From Massilia sp. UBA2709 (GTDB lineage Bacteria > Pseudomonadota > Gammaproteobacteria > Burkholderiales > Burkholderiaceae_D), in assembly GCA_002354135.1 (NCBI GenBank), contig DEKZ01000098.1:815-18944 (forward strand): a DNA stretch of 18,130 bases. The letters are read 5' to 3'. Positions 1 through 7,608 of the stretch are shown in pieces. The translations under genes were made by a program, and so were the position numbers. The notes beneath the pieces were generated by a model. It was not told the DNA's origin and made no database searches. It worked only from the letters and a program-made list of their open reading frames with translations. Each line of letters begins with the position of its first letter. Position 1 is the first letter of the stretch.

Positions 1-59
1 TGAAGGCGATCCGCAACGGCGAAGCGGCGATCCGCGCGCTGCAGGACTGGCAGGAGTAA
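1..59 (+). CDS. 3' end of an unidentified protein gene (partial)
   Basis: The third forward frame is open from the window edge and ends in TAA at 57-59. It gives 18 residues ending in AIRALQDWQE, an amphipathic-helix-like C-terminus with codon use like the other genes here. A strong terminator follows 37 nt downstream, which supports a real gene end. The visible piece is too short to name a family, and the rest lies outside the window. Confidence 0.55.
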   Translation, partial: KAIRNGEAAIRALQDWQE

Positions 60-95
60 TTCGCCGCTACGCGCATCTGAAGTAGTACGGGACAT

Positions 96-129
96 AAAAA
101 AACCGCGATCTGTCGATCGCGGTTTTTTT
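96..129. terminator. bidirectional intrinsic terminator
   Basis: A perfect 15-bp stem (96-110 with 115-129) closes on the tetraloop TGTC. The GC core is CCGCGATC/GATCGCGG, and it is flanked by seven A on the left and seven T on the right, so it is terminator-shaped on both strands. On the plus strand it would end the gene that stops at 59. On the minus strand it would catch readthrough from topB, which stops at 242. Confidence 0.88.
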
Positions 130-151
130 ATGCGTAGCGAATTACCAGCCC

Positions 152-238
152 GTAGGGTGGGGTCATTGATGCCCCAGCATTAATGACGTGCCCACCAAAT
201 GCCGGCGTCGCGTTAGCGCATCAATGACCCCACCCTAC
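152..238. repeat. REPIN-like palindromic repeat, copy 1
   Basis: The ends form a perfect 21-bp inverted repeat (152-172 with 218-238), starting GTAGGGTGGG and ending CCCACCCTAC. The left half folds on its own: 162-172 pairs with 177-187 with one mismatch. The inner segment GTGCCCACCAAATGCCGGCG is nearly the same as in the copy after fmt. Its right edge lies 3 nt from the topB stop codon. REP elements with a GTAG foot that are moved by RAYT (TnpA_REP) transposases are a known class; assigning this element to that class is inference. Confidence 0.75.
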
Positions 239-241
239 AGT

Positions 242-2878
242 TTATTTCTTCGCGGCGCTGGCCCGCTTGGCCGCCGGCTTCTTCGCGGCCACGGTCTTGG
301 CCGCGGCCTTGGCGGCCGGCTTCTTCGTGACCTTGGTCTCGACGGCTTCGCCATCGGCGCCTGCCGAGTCGTCGTTCGCCGCAGCCTTGCCCTTGGCGGC
401 CGGCTTGGCCTTGCGTTCCTCGAACTCGAAGCTGATCTTGCCGTCCTTGCCGCGCACCAGGAAGGCCTTGAACGGACGGCGGGTGCGCTGCGAGATGAAG
501 CCCGGCAGCAGGTCGGTCTTGCCGTCGTTGAGCAGCTTGGCCATCTGCTCGGGCAGGATTTCCTGCTGCAGGATGATGCGGCCGCTGCGGAAGTCGCAGG
601 TCTTGGGCTTGGCGACCTGGTGTTCGCACACATACGCCAGGCCCATCTCGTAGACGCCGCCGTTGCACTTCGGGCAGGGTCCGAGCGGGGTCTGGCCGGT
701 GAAGTCGACGCCCTCTCCCTCTTCGCCCTCGGCCTGGTCCTGGCCGAAGTCGAACTCCAGCTTGAAGTTGTTGATGTCCTCGTCACGCACGATGCGCAGG
801 ATCGCCGCGAACGGACGGCCCATCTTCGAGCGGAAGCCCTGCAGCGGACCGATGGTGCGGTTCTTCAGCAGTTCCTCGACCTCGTTGATCTCGAACTGGC
901 GGCTGCCCGGCGTCTTGCTCATCGAGAAATCGCACTTGGTGCAGGCGAAGCGTCGGTAGTTCTCCTTGACCACGCCGCCGCAGTTCGGGCACGGCGTCTG
1001 CAGGGTCGCGTACTCGCCCGGAATCGTGTCGTTGTCGTATTCCTTGGCGCGCTTGACGATGATCTGGGTCATCTGCGCGATCTCGCGCATGAACTCGTCG
1101 CGCGAGATCTTGCCCTTCTCCATCTGCGACAGCTTGTATTCCCATTCGCCGGTCAGTTCCGGCGCCGTCAGTTCGTTCACGCCCAGGCCACGCAGCAGGG
1201 TCATCAGTTGCGATGCCTTGGCGGTCGGGATCAGCTCGCGTCCTTCGCGCACCAGGTATTTCTCGGTGAGCAGGCCCTCGATGATGGCCGCACGCGTGGC
1301 CGGGGTTCCAAGACCCTTGCCGGCCATGGCGTCGCGCAGCTCGTCGGAGTCGACGAGTTTACCCGCGCCTTCCATTGCCGACAGCAGCGTCGCTTCGGTG
1401 TAGCGTGCAGGCGGCTTCGTCACCAGGCCGTTCGGGGTCACCTTGTCGGCCAGGACCTTCTCGCCCTTCTGCACCGGCACCAGGGTGGCGCCGTCCTTGT
1501 CGTCGCCGGTCGTGTCCTTGCCGTAGATGGCAAGCCAGCCCGGGTTGGTCATGACCTTGCCCTCGGTCTTGAACTGGTGGCCCGACACTTCGGTGAAGCG
1601 GGTCGTGACCAGGAACTCGGCCGGCGGGAAGAACACGGCCATGAAGCGGCGCGTGACCAGGTCGTAGAGCTTTTGTTCCGGCTCGGAGAGGTTCTTCGGC
1701 GCGACACCGGTCGGGATGATCGCGAAGTGGTCCGAGATCTTGGTGTTGTCGAAGATGCGCTTGTTCGGCTTGACCCAGCCGTTCTTGGTGATCTGCTTGG
1801 CGAACTGGTGATAGTTGTTGTTTTCTGCGAGCGACTCCATCGTCGACTTCACGGTGGCGATGTAGTCTTCCGGCAGGTGGCGCGAATCGGTACGCGGATA
1901 GGTCAGGACCTTGTGCTTCTCGTACAGGGCCTGGGCCAGGCCCAGGGTGTTCTTGGCCGAGAAGCCGAAGCGGCCGTTGGCCTCGCGCTGCAGAGACGTC
2001 AGGTCGAACAGGGCCGGCGCCATCGAGGTGGTCGGCTTCGATTCCTCGGTGACCACGCCCTGCTTGCCGCGGCAGGCGGCCACGATGGAATCGGCGGCGG
2101 CGCTGCTCCACAGGCGCTCGGCGCGCTTCTCAGGATCGTTCTCGTCCTTCTTGAAAGCCTGGTCGAGCCAACGGCCTTCGTAGACGCCGGCGGCGCACAC
2201 GAACTCGGCGCGCACTTCCCAGTAGTCGCGCGGGACGAACTTCTTGATCTTCTCTTCGCGGTCGACCACGATCGACAGGGTCGGCGTCTGCACGCGGCCG
2301 ACCGTCGTCAGGTAGAAGCCGCCCTCTTTCGAGTTGAAGGCGGTCATGGCGCGGGTGCCGTTGATGCCGATCAGCCAGTCCGCTTCCGAGCGGCAGCGCG
2401 CGGCGTCGGCCAGCGGACGCATTTCTTCGTCGCTGCGCAACTGGCGGAAGCCCTCACGGATCGCGGTCGGCGTCATCGATTGCAGCCACAGGCGCTTGAC
2501 CGGCTGTTTCGCTTTCGCGTTCTGCGCGATCAGGCGGAAGATCAGCTCCCCTTCGCGGCCCGCGTCACATGCGTTGATCAGGGTCGAGACATCCTTGCGC
2601 TTGATCAGCTTGTTGAGCACCTTGAGGCGCGACTCGGTCTTGGCGATCGGGTTCAGCGCGAAATAGGGCGGGATCACCGGCAGATGCTGGAAGCTCCACT
2701 TGCCGCGCTTGACGTCGTATTCTTCCGGCACCGCGATTTCGAGCAGGTGGCCGACGGCGGACGAGAGGATGTATTCGTCGGATTCGAAATACTCATCGTG
2801 CTTGGTGAAGCCGCCCAGCGTCTTGGCGATGTCATTCGCGACGGAGGGCTTCTCGGCGATGATGAGGGTTTTGGTCAT
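242..2878 (-). CDS. topB: DNA topoisomerase III (type IA)
   Basis: This 878-residue protein relaxes and decatenates single-stranded or gapped DNA through a transient 5'-phosphotyrosine bond. The Toprim domain starts with LIIAEKPS (residues 5-12) and carries CDAGREGELIF (104-114), the variant acidic motif usual in this bacterial TopB branch. The catalytic tyrosine is Y327 in LTYPRTDSRH. GRVQTPTL (194-201) is the conserved DNA-gate region. Two Cys4 zinc modules follow (C630/C633/C646/C649 and C735/C738/C751/C761), each followed by a repeat containing LQGF or LPGF plus RPF (about 679-710 and 791-820). The tail from about 821 is Lys/Ala-rich like histone H1, probably a non-specific DNA-binding extension. 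The ATG start lies next to the AEKPS motif as in relatives; the RBS (GAGAAA) is weak. A plus-strand gene separates it from smg, so it probably has its own promoter. Confidence 0.96.
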   Translation of the reverse strand: MTKTLIIAEKPSVANDIAKTLGGFTKHDEYFESDEYILSSAVGHLLEIAVPEEYDVKRGKWSFQHLPVIPPYFALNPIAKTESRLKVLNKLIKRKDVSTLINACDAGREGELIFRLIAQNAKAKQPVKRLWLQSMTPTAIREGFRQLRSDEEMRPLADAARCRSEADWLIGINGTRAMTAFNSKEGGFYLTTVGRVQTPTLSIVVDREEKIKKFVPRDYWEVRAEFVCAAGVYEGRWLDQAFKKDENDPEKRAERLWSSAAADSIVAACRGKQGVVTEESKPTTSMAPALFDLTSLQREANGRFGFSAKNTLGLAQALYEKHKVLTYPRTDSRHLPEDYIATVKSTMESLAENNNYHQFAKQITKNGWVKPNKRIFDNTKISDHFAIIPTGVAPKNLSEPEQKLYDLVTRRFMAVFFPPAEFLVTTRFTEVSGHQFKTEGKVMTNPGWLAIYGKDTTGDDKDGATLVPVQKGEKVLADKVTPNGLVTKPPARYTEATLLSAMEGAGKLVDSDELRDAMAGKGLGTPATRAAIIEGLLTEKYLVREGRELIPTAKASQLMTLLRGLGVNELTAPELTGEWEYKLSQMEKGKISRDEFMREIAQMTQIIVKRAKEYDNDTIPGEYATLQTPCPNCGGVVKENYRRFACTKCDFSMSKTPGSRQFEINEVEELLKNRTIGPLQGFRSKMGRPFAAILRIVRDEDINNFKLEFDFGQDQAEGEEGEGVDFTGQTPLGPCPKCNGGVYEMGLAYVCEHQVAKPKTCDFRSGRIILQQEILPEQMAKLLNDGKTDLLPGFISQRTRRPFKAFLVRGKDGKISFEFEERKAKPAAKGKAAANDDSAGADGEAVETKVTKKPAAKAAAKTVAAKKPAAKRASAAKK

Positions 2879-3243
2879 AAAGTTTCTCGTCTTACTTATA
2901 TTAGGTGTTTGGCTCGCGCATCATACAGGTTTGGCGGCGGGGCCGCTGCGCAGCTAGTGTCTTAGTAGTAACAGTCTGAAATGAGCGGCCAATGATAAGC
3001 GCGTTATCGCGCTGTTCGCAAGTAGACTCTGCACACCTGTTGTGCAACGCGGGAAAGCCTCGCGCCAAAAACGCGCAGTTGTTTTCCGCCGTTGACAATG
3101 CGGCCAAGCATGCCTTCTTCCGTGAAAGTGGGCGCTTTCCTACATCGGACCGGACACGATTCCGATACAGGCGGCGCGGCCGTGCGCGCATGATTGCCTT
3201 GTTGGCGGGCCGTAGCGCCGCCGTTTGACGGGAGGAAATGACC
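2879..3243. other. 365-bp intergenic region between topB and a divergent gene
   Basis: This region must hold the minus-strand promoter of topB and the plus-strand promoter of the next gene. The only AT-rich patch near topB is CTTATATTA at 2895-2903, a possible -10 with no convincing -35. A small perfect hairpin lies at 2998-3013 (AGCGCG, TTAT, CGCGCT). TTGACA at 3092-3097 matches a -35 box, but no good -10 follows at the right spacing. Just before the downstream RBS, 3170-3181 can pair with 3208-3222 (GGCGGCGCGGCC against GGCC-GTA-GCGCCGCC, with a 3-nt bulge), giving a structured leader. I see no convincing gene here. Confidence 0.5.
3231..3236 (+). promoter_or_regulatory. ribosome binding site that sets the start at 3244
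   Basis: GGAGGA at 3231-3236 is a near-perfect Shine-Dalgarno. It is only 1 nt from the first in-frame ATG (3238) but 7 nt from the second (3244), so the second ATG is the likely start. Confidence 0.75.
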
Positions 3244-3732
3244 ATGAGCGACAAACACAAAGGCATGGTGAACGAACACGGACGCAGTGTATCGCGCGAA
3301 AAAATGGTGCCGGTGGCCGAGGGCAGCCAGCAAGGCAAGCCACCGGGCGCGGTTGCACCGTCGGCGAAGAATTCGCAGTCCTGGACGCCGAACGATGACC
3401 AACGTCCATCCGGCAACATGCAATCGGGGAATCTCAACGCCGGCCAGGCGACCGTAGGCGGCAATCCCAACCGGGGGCGTGGCGGCGTAGCGGCCCAGCA
3501 AGGTGGCTGGAGTGCACGCCAGAAAGGCCAGCGCATGCAGGCACGCGCCGAGGAAGAACGTCTCGGCATGTCGCAGCAGTCCGGTTACGGCGGCCTCGAA
3601 CAGGACCAGCGCGCCGGCTCGCAGGAGTCGCCCGTCGGGCCACCGGGATCGCAGCAGTCGAGCGTGACCGGCTCGCAACAGGGCGGCCAGCCGGACCAAT
3701 CGCCTTCCGACTACGGCAAGGGCAAGGGCTGA
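3244..3732 (+). CDS. Gly/Gln-rich disordered hydrophilic protein (hydrophilin-like)
   Basis: The predicted protein has 162 residues from MSDKHKGMVNEHGR. Gly is about 18% (29 residues) and Gln about 14% (22). There is no Cys, Ile or Phe, and no signal peptide or membrane segment. It contains recurrent GSQQ motifs (three copies) and GG pairs and ends in GKGKG. The composition predicts an intrinsically disordered, very hydrophilic cytoplasmic protein, similar in character to hydrophilins and stress-induced Gly-rich proteins. I do not recognise a named family and the function is unknown. The strong RBS and the poor, Arg/Ala-rich alternative frames make this the real strand. The gene sits alone, convergent with smg and divergent from topB, in a place where smg and topB are often neighbours, so it looks like an inserted accessory gene. 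Confidence 0.72.
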   Translation: MSDKHKGMVNEHGRSVSREKMVPVAEGSQQGKPPGAVAPSAKNSQSWTPNDDQRPSGNMQSGNLNAGQATVGGNPNRGRGGVAAQQGGWSARQKGQRMQARAEEERLGMSQQSGYGGLEQDQRAGSQESPVGPPGSQQSSVTGSQQGGQPDQSPSDYGKGKG

Positions 3733-3828
3733 TGGTGCACGGGCGGCCTTGCCGCGAGCGCGGTGCGTGCGGCGCGAGCGGCAAGCCACCCATGTTGAAG
3801 TGATACGGACTATCTCGTTTCAGTCCAC

Positions 3829-3860
3829 AAAAGAAAACGGCCTGCGCGAAGCAGGCCGTT
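3829..3860 (-). terminator. intrinsic terminator of smg
   Basis: A perfect 10-bp stem (3836-3845 with 3851-3860; AACGGCCTGC/GCAGGCCGTT) closes on a 5-nt loop. Read on the minus strand it is followed by TTTTCTTTTG. It lies 20 nt downstream of the smg stop codon. Confidence 0.85.
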
Positions 3861-3880
3861 CAGCAAATCCGGAACAGGTT

Positions 3881-4345
3881 TCAGTGCAGCAGGCGCGGCG
3901 TCTGTTCGTCGTCGGAACCGAACAGGTCGTCGAAGATCAGCGCGTCCGGCTCCTTGCCCTGGCTCCACATGAGCATGAGAACAATGATCTTCAGCTTGCT
4001 CAGCGTGACCGGCGACTCGTCGACCGCGAGCGCGCGTTCGATGATGATCTCGCGCTGCACCGGCGTGATGAGCTTGGCGCTTTCGAGGAACTGGATGAAG
4101 CCGATCGCGGCGCTGCCGAGCTCGTTGTACTCCTCGTCCACGTAGTAGCGCGTGCCTTTCGAGGCGACCACGTCGGCCAGCTCTTCGGCGGCCATTTCAT
4201 TAAGACCCGTGAGCCAATCGATGGCTTCGCAGATCTCGAAGTCGTCGAAGCCGACGGCGGAGAGCTTGCGCGCCAATGCAGCCGGCTCGGGGCAGGCTTC
4301 GGGACGATAGTACGTCTCGTAGAGGTAGACCAGGATGTCGAACAT
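3881..4345 (-). CDS. smg: Smg family protein (DUF494)
   Basis: This 154-residue protein starts with MFDILVYLYETYY, which matches the conserved N-terminus of Smg proteins (about 157 residues in E. coli). It is acidic. The conserved blocks are GFDDFEICEAIDWL, the RYYVDEE region, FIQFLESAKLITPVQREIIIERAL and LKIIVLMLMW. The frame stays open 22 codons upstream, but the family alignment places the start at 4345. The biochemical role of Smg is not established; it is routinely found next to dprA and topoisomerase genes, as here. It lies 145 nt downstream of dprA on the same strand and has its own strong terminator. Confidence 0.92.
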   Translation of the reverse strand: MFDILVYLYETYYRPEACPEPAALARKLSAVGFDDFEICEAIDWLTGLNEMAAEELADVVASKGTRYYVDEEYNELGSAAIGFIQFLESAKLITPVQREIIIERALAVDESPVTLSKLKIIVLMLMWSQGKEPDALIFDDLFGSDDEQTPRLLH

Positions 4346-4490
4346 AGTGGCGCTACTGTAGCAGCTAAGCTCGTACGGGCACAAGCTTGCTGCGTACCTG
4401 AGCATCCTCAATGCGTAATTCGTCGTTTTTCGGCCTTATCGGTTCATATAGGCTTGTAAGTAATTATCGGCATGCGCTGCCGTTCGCACA

Positions 4491-5657
4491 TCAACGATGC
4501 AGCCGCTGAACCTTTCCACCAGGCAGGCGCTCGAGCATGCCGGCCATCTCCAGCGCCAGCAGCCCCAGGCTGAGTTCGCCGACATTGCTGCCGCTGCGCA
4601 CCAGCAAGGTATCGATGTCGACGGGTTCGTGGCCGAGGTGCGCCAGCAGACCGAGACAGTCTGTCTCGCTCGGCGCCGCGCTGGCCACGTCGGGCGCGAG
4701 CGGCGAGATGCGCATTGCCTCGAGGATTTCACCGACCGTTTCCACCAGGCGCGCCCCTTCGCGGATCAGGACATGGCAACCCTTGGCCAGCGGCGCGTGG
4801 ATCGAGCCCGGCAAGGCGAACACGTCGCGCCCCTGCTCTCCCGCCACCCGCGCCGTGATGAGGGAACCGGACTGCGCCGCCGCCTCGACCACCAGCACGC
4901 CGGCGGACAGGCCGCTGATGATGCGGTTGCGTTTCGGGAAGTTGCCCGGTGTCGGCGGCGTGCCCAGCGGATACTCGCTGACGATGCAGCCGTCGCGTGC
5001 GATGCGTTCGGCCAGGGCGCGGTTGCGGCTTGGGTAGAACAGGTCGGCGCCGGTACCGACCACGGCGATCGTCGCGCCGCTGCCTTCGAGAGCGCCCTCG
5101 TGCGCGGCGGCATCGATGCCCAGCGCCAACCCGGACACGACGCAGACGCCGGCCTGCGACAGGGCGGCGGCGAAATGCCTGGCGTTGGCCTTGCCCTGGC
5201 TGGTGGCATTGCGGCTGCCGACGATCGCCAGCCCCGGGCGCGCGAGCAGCGCGATGCGCCCTCTTATATAGAGCAGCAGCGGCGGATCGGGGATGTTGGC
5301 GAGAGCCTGCGGATAGCGCGGATCGTCGAGCGTCAGCACTGCATGCGCGGGATCGTCGAGCCAGGCGAGCACGGTGTCGCGCAGCTGCAGGGTGGCGGCC
5401 GAAGGCGGCGCGAACAGGGCACGCGCGGTGGCGGCCGGCACATGGGCGGCCAGCGCCGCCTGACCGGCCTCGAAGATCCTGCGCGGCGAACCATAGACGC
5501 GCAGCAACTGGTGCGCGGTGCGGCACCCGACCCCGCTCGCGCCTTCCAGGCGCAACCAGTCGGTCAGGTCGTCAATGCGGTGGTCGATGCGGTGATCGCT
5601 GCGCTGCTCGACGCGTCCGGCAATCCGGCTGGCGGGGTGGGGGTCCGTGTCCTGCAC
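4491..5657 (-). CDS. dprA: DNA-processing protein DprA/Smf
   Basis: This 388-residue protein should bind incoming single-stranded DNA in the cytoplasm and load RecA during natural transformation. It has an N-terminal helical region (about 30-85) and a Rossmann-like core with IVGSRNATSQGK (145-156), VVSGLALGIDAAAHEGAL (173-190), GTGADLFYPSRN (201-212), SEYPLGTPPTPGNFPKRNR (227-245) and VVEAAAQSGSLITAR (256-270). A C-terminal winged-helix-like domain spans about 330-388. The start is GTG at 5655-5657, 7 nt after the LysM stop codon, with GGAG overlapping that stop, which suggests co-transcription and coupling. The N-terminus contains a short HRID duplication (22-29), probably from slippage. Whether the strain is competent cannot be told from this gene. 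Confidence 0.95.
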   Translation of the reverse strand: MQDTDPHPASRIAGRVEQRSDHRIDHRIDDLTDWLRLEGASGVGCRTAHQLLRVYGSPRRIFEAGQAALAAHVPAATARALFAPPSAATLQLRDTVLAWLDDPAHAVLTLDDPRYPQALANIPDPPLLLYIRGRIALLARPGLAIVGSRNATSQGKANARHFAAALSQAGVCVVSGLALGIDAAAHEGALEGSGATIAVVGTGADLFYPSRNRALAERIARDGCIVSEYPLGTPPTPGNFPKRNRIISGLSAGVLVVEAAAQSGSLITARVAGEQGRDVFALPGSIHAPLAKGCHVLIREGARLVETVGEILEAMRISPLAPDVASAAPSETDCLGLLAHLGHEPVDIDTLLVRSGSNVGELSLGLLALEMAGMLERLPGGKVQRLHR

Positions 5658-5664
5658 GGCGGGT

Positions 5665-6762
5665 TTACTCCGGTGATTTCGCCACGTCGCCGACTTCCAC
5701 CGGCGCCGTCACTTGCATGATCAGGCCGTAGGAAACACGCCCGAACACTCGGAAGATGAACAGGGTGCCATACTGCTCATCGGGAAGCTTGATGGTCGAC
5801 CGGCCGAAACCGAGGAAACCCTTGCGGCCTTCGGGGTCCGGCACCGTCTTCCCGAAATGATAAAGCTGCAAGACGGAGCCGACATCGAGCCCGTCAAGCG
5901 AACCACGATTGACAGTGACGACCTGGCTCTGGCCGGCATAGGTCACGCCGGAATAAATCGACATCACGCGCGCATCGACCCGCTGTTGCGGCGCATGCGG
6001 CACGTAGTTGCGCACGGCCGGCGGCGGCGCCGGCACCAGGCGGTCGCCCACGCCCATCTCGCGCACCGAGCTCGACACGGTGAAGGTGTGCACGTCGACC
6101 CCGGGCGCCGCCGGCTTCGTCAGCGTGACGGTGCCGACGTAGCTGGCCTCGTGCGCCAGCACGGCGCGGGTCTGCGGGTCGCGCAGGGGGCCGCCCGGGC
6201 GGAACACCTGGAAACTGGTCGCGCCCTGCAGGTCGCCGCGCACATAGACGCGGTCGCCCACGCCGAGGTAGACGTGGTTTTCCTCGGAGGCCGCGATGCG
6301 CGGCGCGCTGGCCAGCTGGTCTTTCTCGATCACCAGCGGCTGGGTCAAATACGGTTCGATAACGCCGGCGGGAATCGACTGCACGGCCTCGTTATCCAAC
6401 CCCTCGCTTCGCACCTGGGGCGACAGGCGCAGCAGGGGCGGCTCGCCGCGGCCGTCGCCGCTGCCCGGTTTATTCAGGGACAGTCGGCCGCGCGCGCGGT
6501 CGAAATACACGATCTGGCCGGGATAGATCCAGTGCGGATTGCGGATTTCTTCACGGTTCATGCCCCATACCTGGGGCCAGCACCAGGGGTGCTCGAGGAA
6601 GGCGCCGGAGATATCCCAGAGGGTGTCGCCCTTTACGACGCGGTGCTGGTCGGGGGCGTTCGGCTTGAAGGCGCATTCGGCGGCCTGGACGGGGCCGGCT
6701 ACGACACACGCGACGAGGGCCGCCGCAGCAGCGCGGGTCACGACTGTGCTAAAATTTTTCAT
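5665..6762 (-). CDS. exported LysM-domain protein
   Basis: This 365-residue protein begins with a clear Sec signal peptide (about 1-27: positive start, Ala/Val-rich core, cleavage after VQA). A LysM peptidoglycan-binding domain follows at about 40-87 (HRVVKGDTLWDISGAFL...WPQVWGMN...NPHWIYPGQIVYF). The remaining about 270 residues form a beta-rich region of unknown function (GVGDRVYVRG at about 176, then GVGDRLVPAPPP, then VTVNRGSLDGLDVGSVLQL), probably periplasmic. This kind of LysM protein is a standard neighbour of dprA in betaproteobacteria, and the 7-nt gap to dprA points to an operon. It is divergent from def. The exact role is unknown; cell-envelope association is inferred from the LysM domain. 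Confidence 0.9.
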   Translation of the reverse strand: MKNFSTVVTRAAAAALVACVVAGPVQAAECAFKPNAPDQHRVVKGDTLWDISGAFLEHPWCWPQVWGMNREEIRNPHWIYPGQIVYFDRARGRLSLNKPGSGDGRGEPPLLRLSPQVRSEGLDNEAVQSIPAGVIEPYLTQPLVIEKDQLASAPRIAASEENHVYLGVGDRVYVRGDLQGATSFQVFRPGGPLRDPQTRAVLAHEASYVGTVTLTKPAAPGVDVHTFTVSSSVREMGVGDRLVPAPPPAVRNYVPHAPQQRVDARVMSIYSGVTYAGQSQVVTVNRGSLDGLDVGSVLQLYHFGKTVPDPEGRKGFLGFGRSTIKLPDEQYGTLFIFRVFGRVSYGLIMQVTAPVEVGDVAKSPE

Positions 6763-6883
6763 TGAAGACGTCCGTAAAGTGCGGCATTGACATGAAATTG
6801 CAGGCTGCGCCCGTCATCCTGGCCAGCCGCGGCGCAAGAGACAGCACGAATCGACGTTCCTTGAATCGCCTGGACAGATCATC

Positions 6884-6905
6884 AAGGTTGCCGAAAGGTT
6901 GCCGA
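6884..6905. repeat. perfect tandem 11-bp repeat upstream of def
   Basis: AAGGTTGCCGA occurs twice without a gap (6884-6894 and 6895-6905). The period is about one helical turn, so both copies face the same side of the DNA. It could be a regulator site or a simple slippage product. Confidence 0.6.
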
Positions 6906-7027
6906 AGTGAATCAAATTCTGCACACAAATCCTTGAACTAGCAAGACAAACCGCGTCCTGCTGGCGGGGCCACGTGTTGCATTCCTGCTCCTGCGCCCTC
7001 ATCTTCTTGTCGTACTTCCACCAACCC

Positions 7028-7046
7028 TTATTGAACTGTTATTGAA
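7028..7046. repeat. direct repeat with 11-nt period just before def
   Basis: TTATTGAA occurs at 7028-7035 and 7039-7046, separated by CTG. It ends 9 nt before the def ATG, where a Shine-Dalgarno would normally lie but none is visible. Confidence 0.5.
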
Positions 7047-7055
7047 TTCCCTGAT

Positions 7056-7598
7056 ATGGCCCTCCTGAAGATCCTGCGCTACCCCGACCCTCGCCTGCAC
7101 AAGGTTGCCAAGCCCGTGACCGAGTTCGGCGAGCGTCTTGCCAAGCTGGTCGCCGACATGGCCGACACCATGTACGACGCGCCGGGTGTCGGACTGGCCG
7201 CGACCCAGGTCGACGTGCACGAGCGCGTGGTCGTGATCGACGTGTCCGAATCGCACGACGAGCTGCGCGTCTTCGTCAATCCGGAAATCACCTGGGCCAG
7301 CGAGGAAAAGCAGGTCTATGACGAAGGCTGCCTGTCGGTGCCGGGCATCTACGACGGCGTCGAGCGCCCGGCGCGCGTGAAGGTACGCGCCCAGGATGCC
7401 AAGGGCGAGTTCTTCGAGCTCGAGTGCGAAGGCCTGCTGGCCGTGTGCATCCAGCACGAGATGGACCACCTGATGGGCAAGGTATTCGTGGAATACCTGT
7501 CGCCCCTGAAGCGCAACCGCATCAAGGCCAAGCTGCAGAAGGAAGAGCGCGGCATGGAGCGCGAAGCGGCCCTGAAGGCCGCCGGCCGCCGTTACTGA
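7056..7598 (+). CDS. def: peptide deformylase
   Basis: This 180-residue metalloenzyme removes the N-formyl group from nascent proteins at the ribosome. All three signature motifs are present: GVGLAATQ (44-51), EGCLSVP (90-96, metal ligand C92) and HEMDH (134-138, ligands H134/H138 and catalytic E135). Length and the N-terminus ILRYPDPRLHK are typical of type I enzymes. It is followed 10 nt later by fmt, the enzyme that adds the formyl group, in the widely conserved def-fmt operon. The upstream region lacks an obvious RBS. Confidence 0.97.
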   Translation: MALLKILRYPDPRLHKVAKPVTEFGERLAKLVADMADTMYDAPGVGLAATQVDVHERVVVIDVSESHDELRVFVNPEITWASEEKQVYDEGCLSVPGIYDGVERPARVKVRAQDAKGEFFELECEGLLAVCIQHEMDHLMGKVFVEYLSPLKRNRIKAKLQKEERGMEREAALKAAGRRY

Positions 7599-7608
7599 GG
7601 CGCCGCGC

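Larger units (their letters stand above)
6763..7055. other. 293-bp divergent promoter region between the LysM gene and def
   Basis: This gap must carry promoters for both the LysM-dprA block and def-fmt. I see no convincing -35/-10 pair and no clear Shine-Dalgarno before the def ATG. The visible structure is two short direct repeats, each with an 11-nt period, annotated separately. Confidence 0.5.

Noticed and set aside
188..2965. 925-codon open frame on the plus strand opposite topB
   Set aside because: It is a high-GC shadow of topB. The protein is His/Arg/Leu-rich without domains, while the minus strand shows every topoisomerase motif.
3748..3785. Terminator for the hydrophilin-like gene
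   Set aside because: An 8-bp stem exists (3748-3755 with 3778-3785), but the loop is 22 nt and there is no T-run, so it is too weak to annotate.
3004..3789. Minus-strand frame of 261 codons covering the hydrophilin-like gene
   Set aside because: Arg/Ala/Leu-rich, no plausible RBS. The plus strand has a strong RBS and a coherent low-complexity protein.
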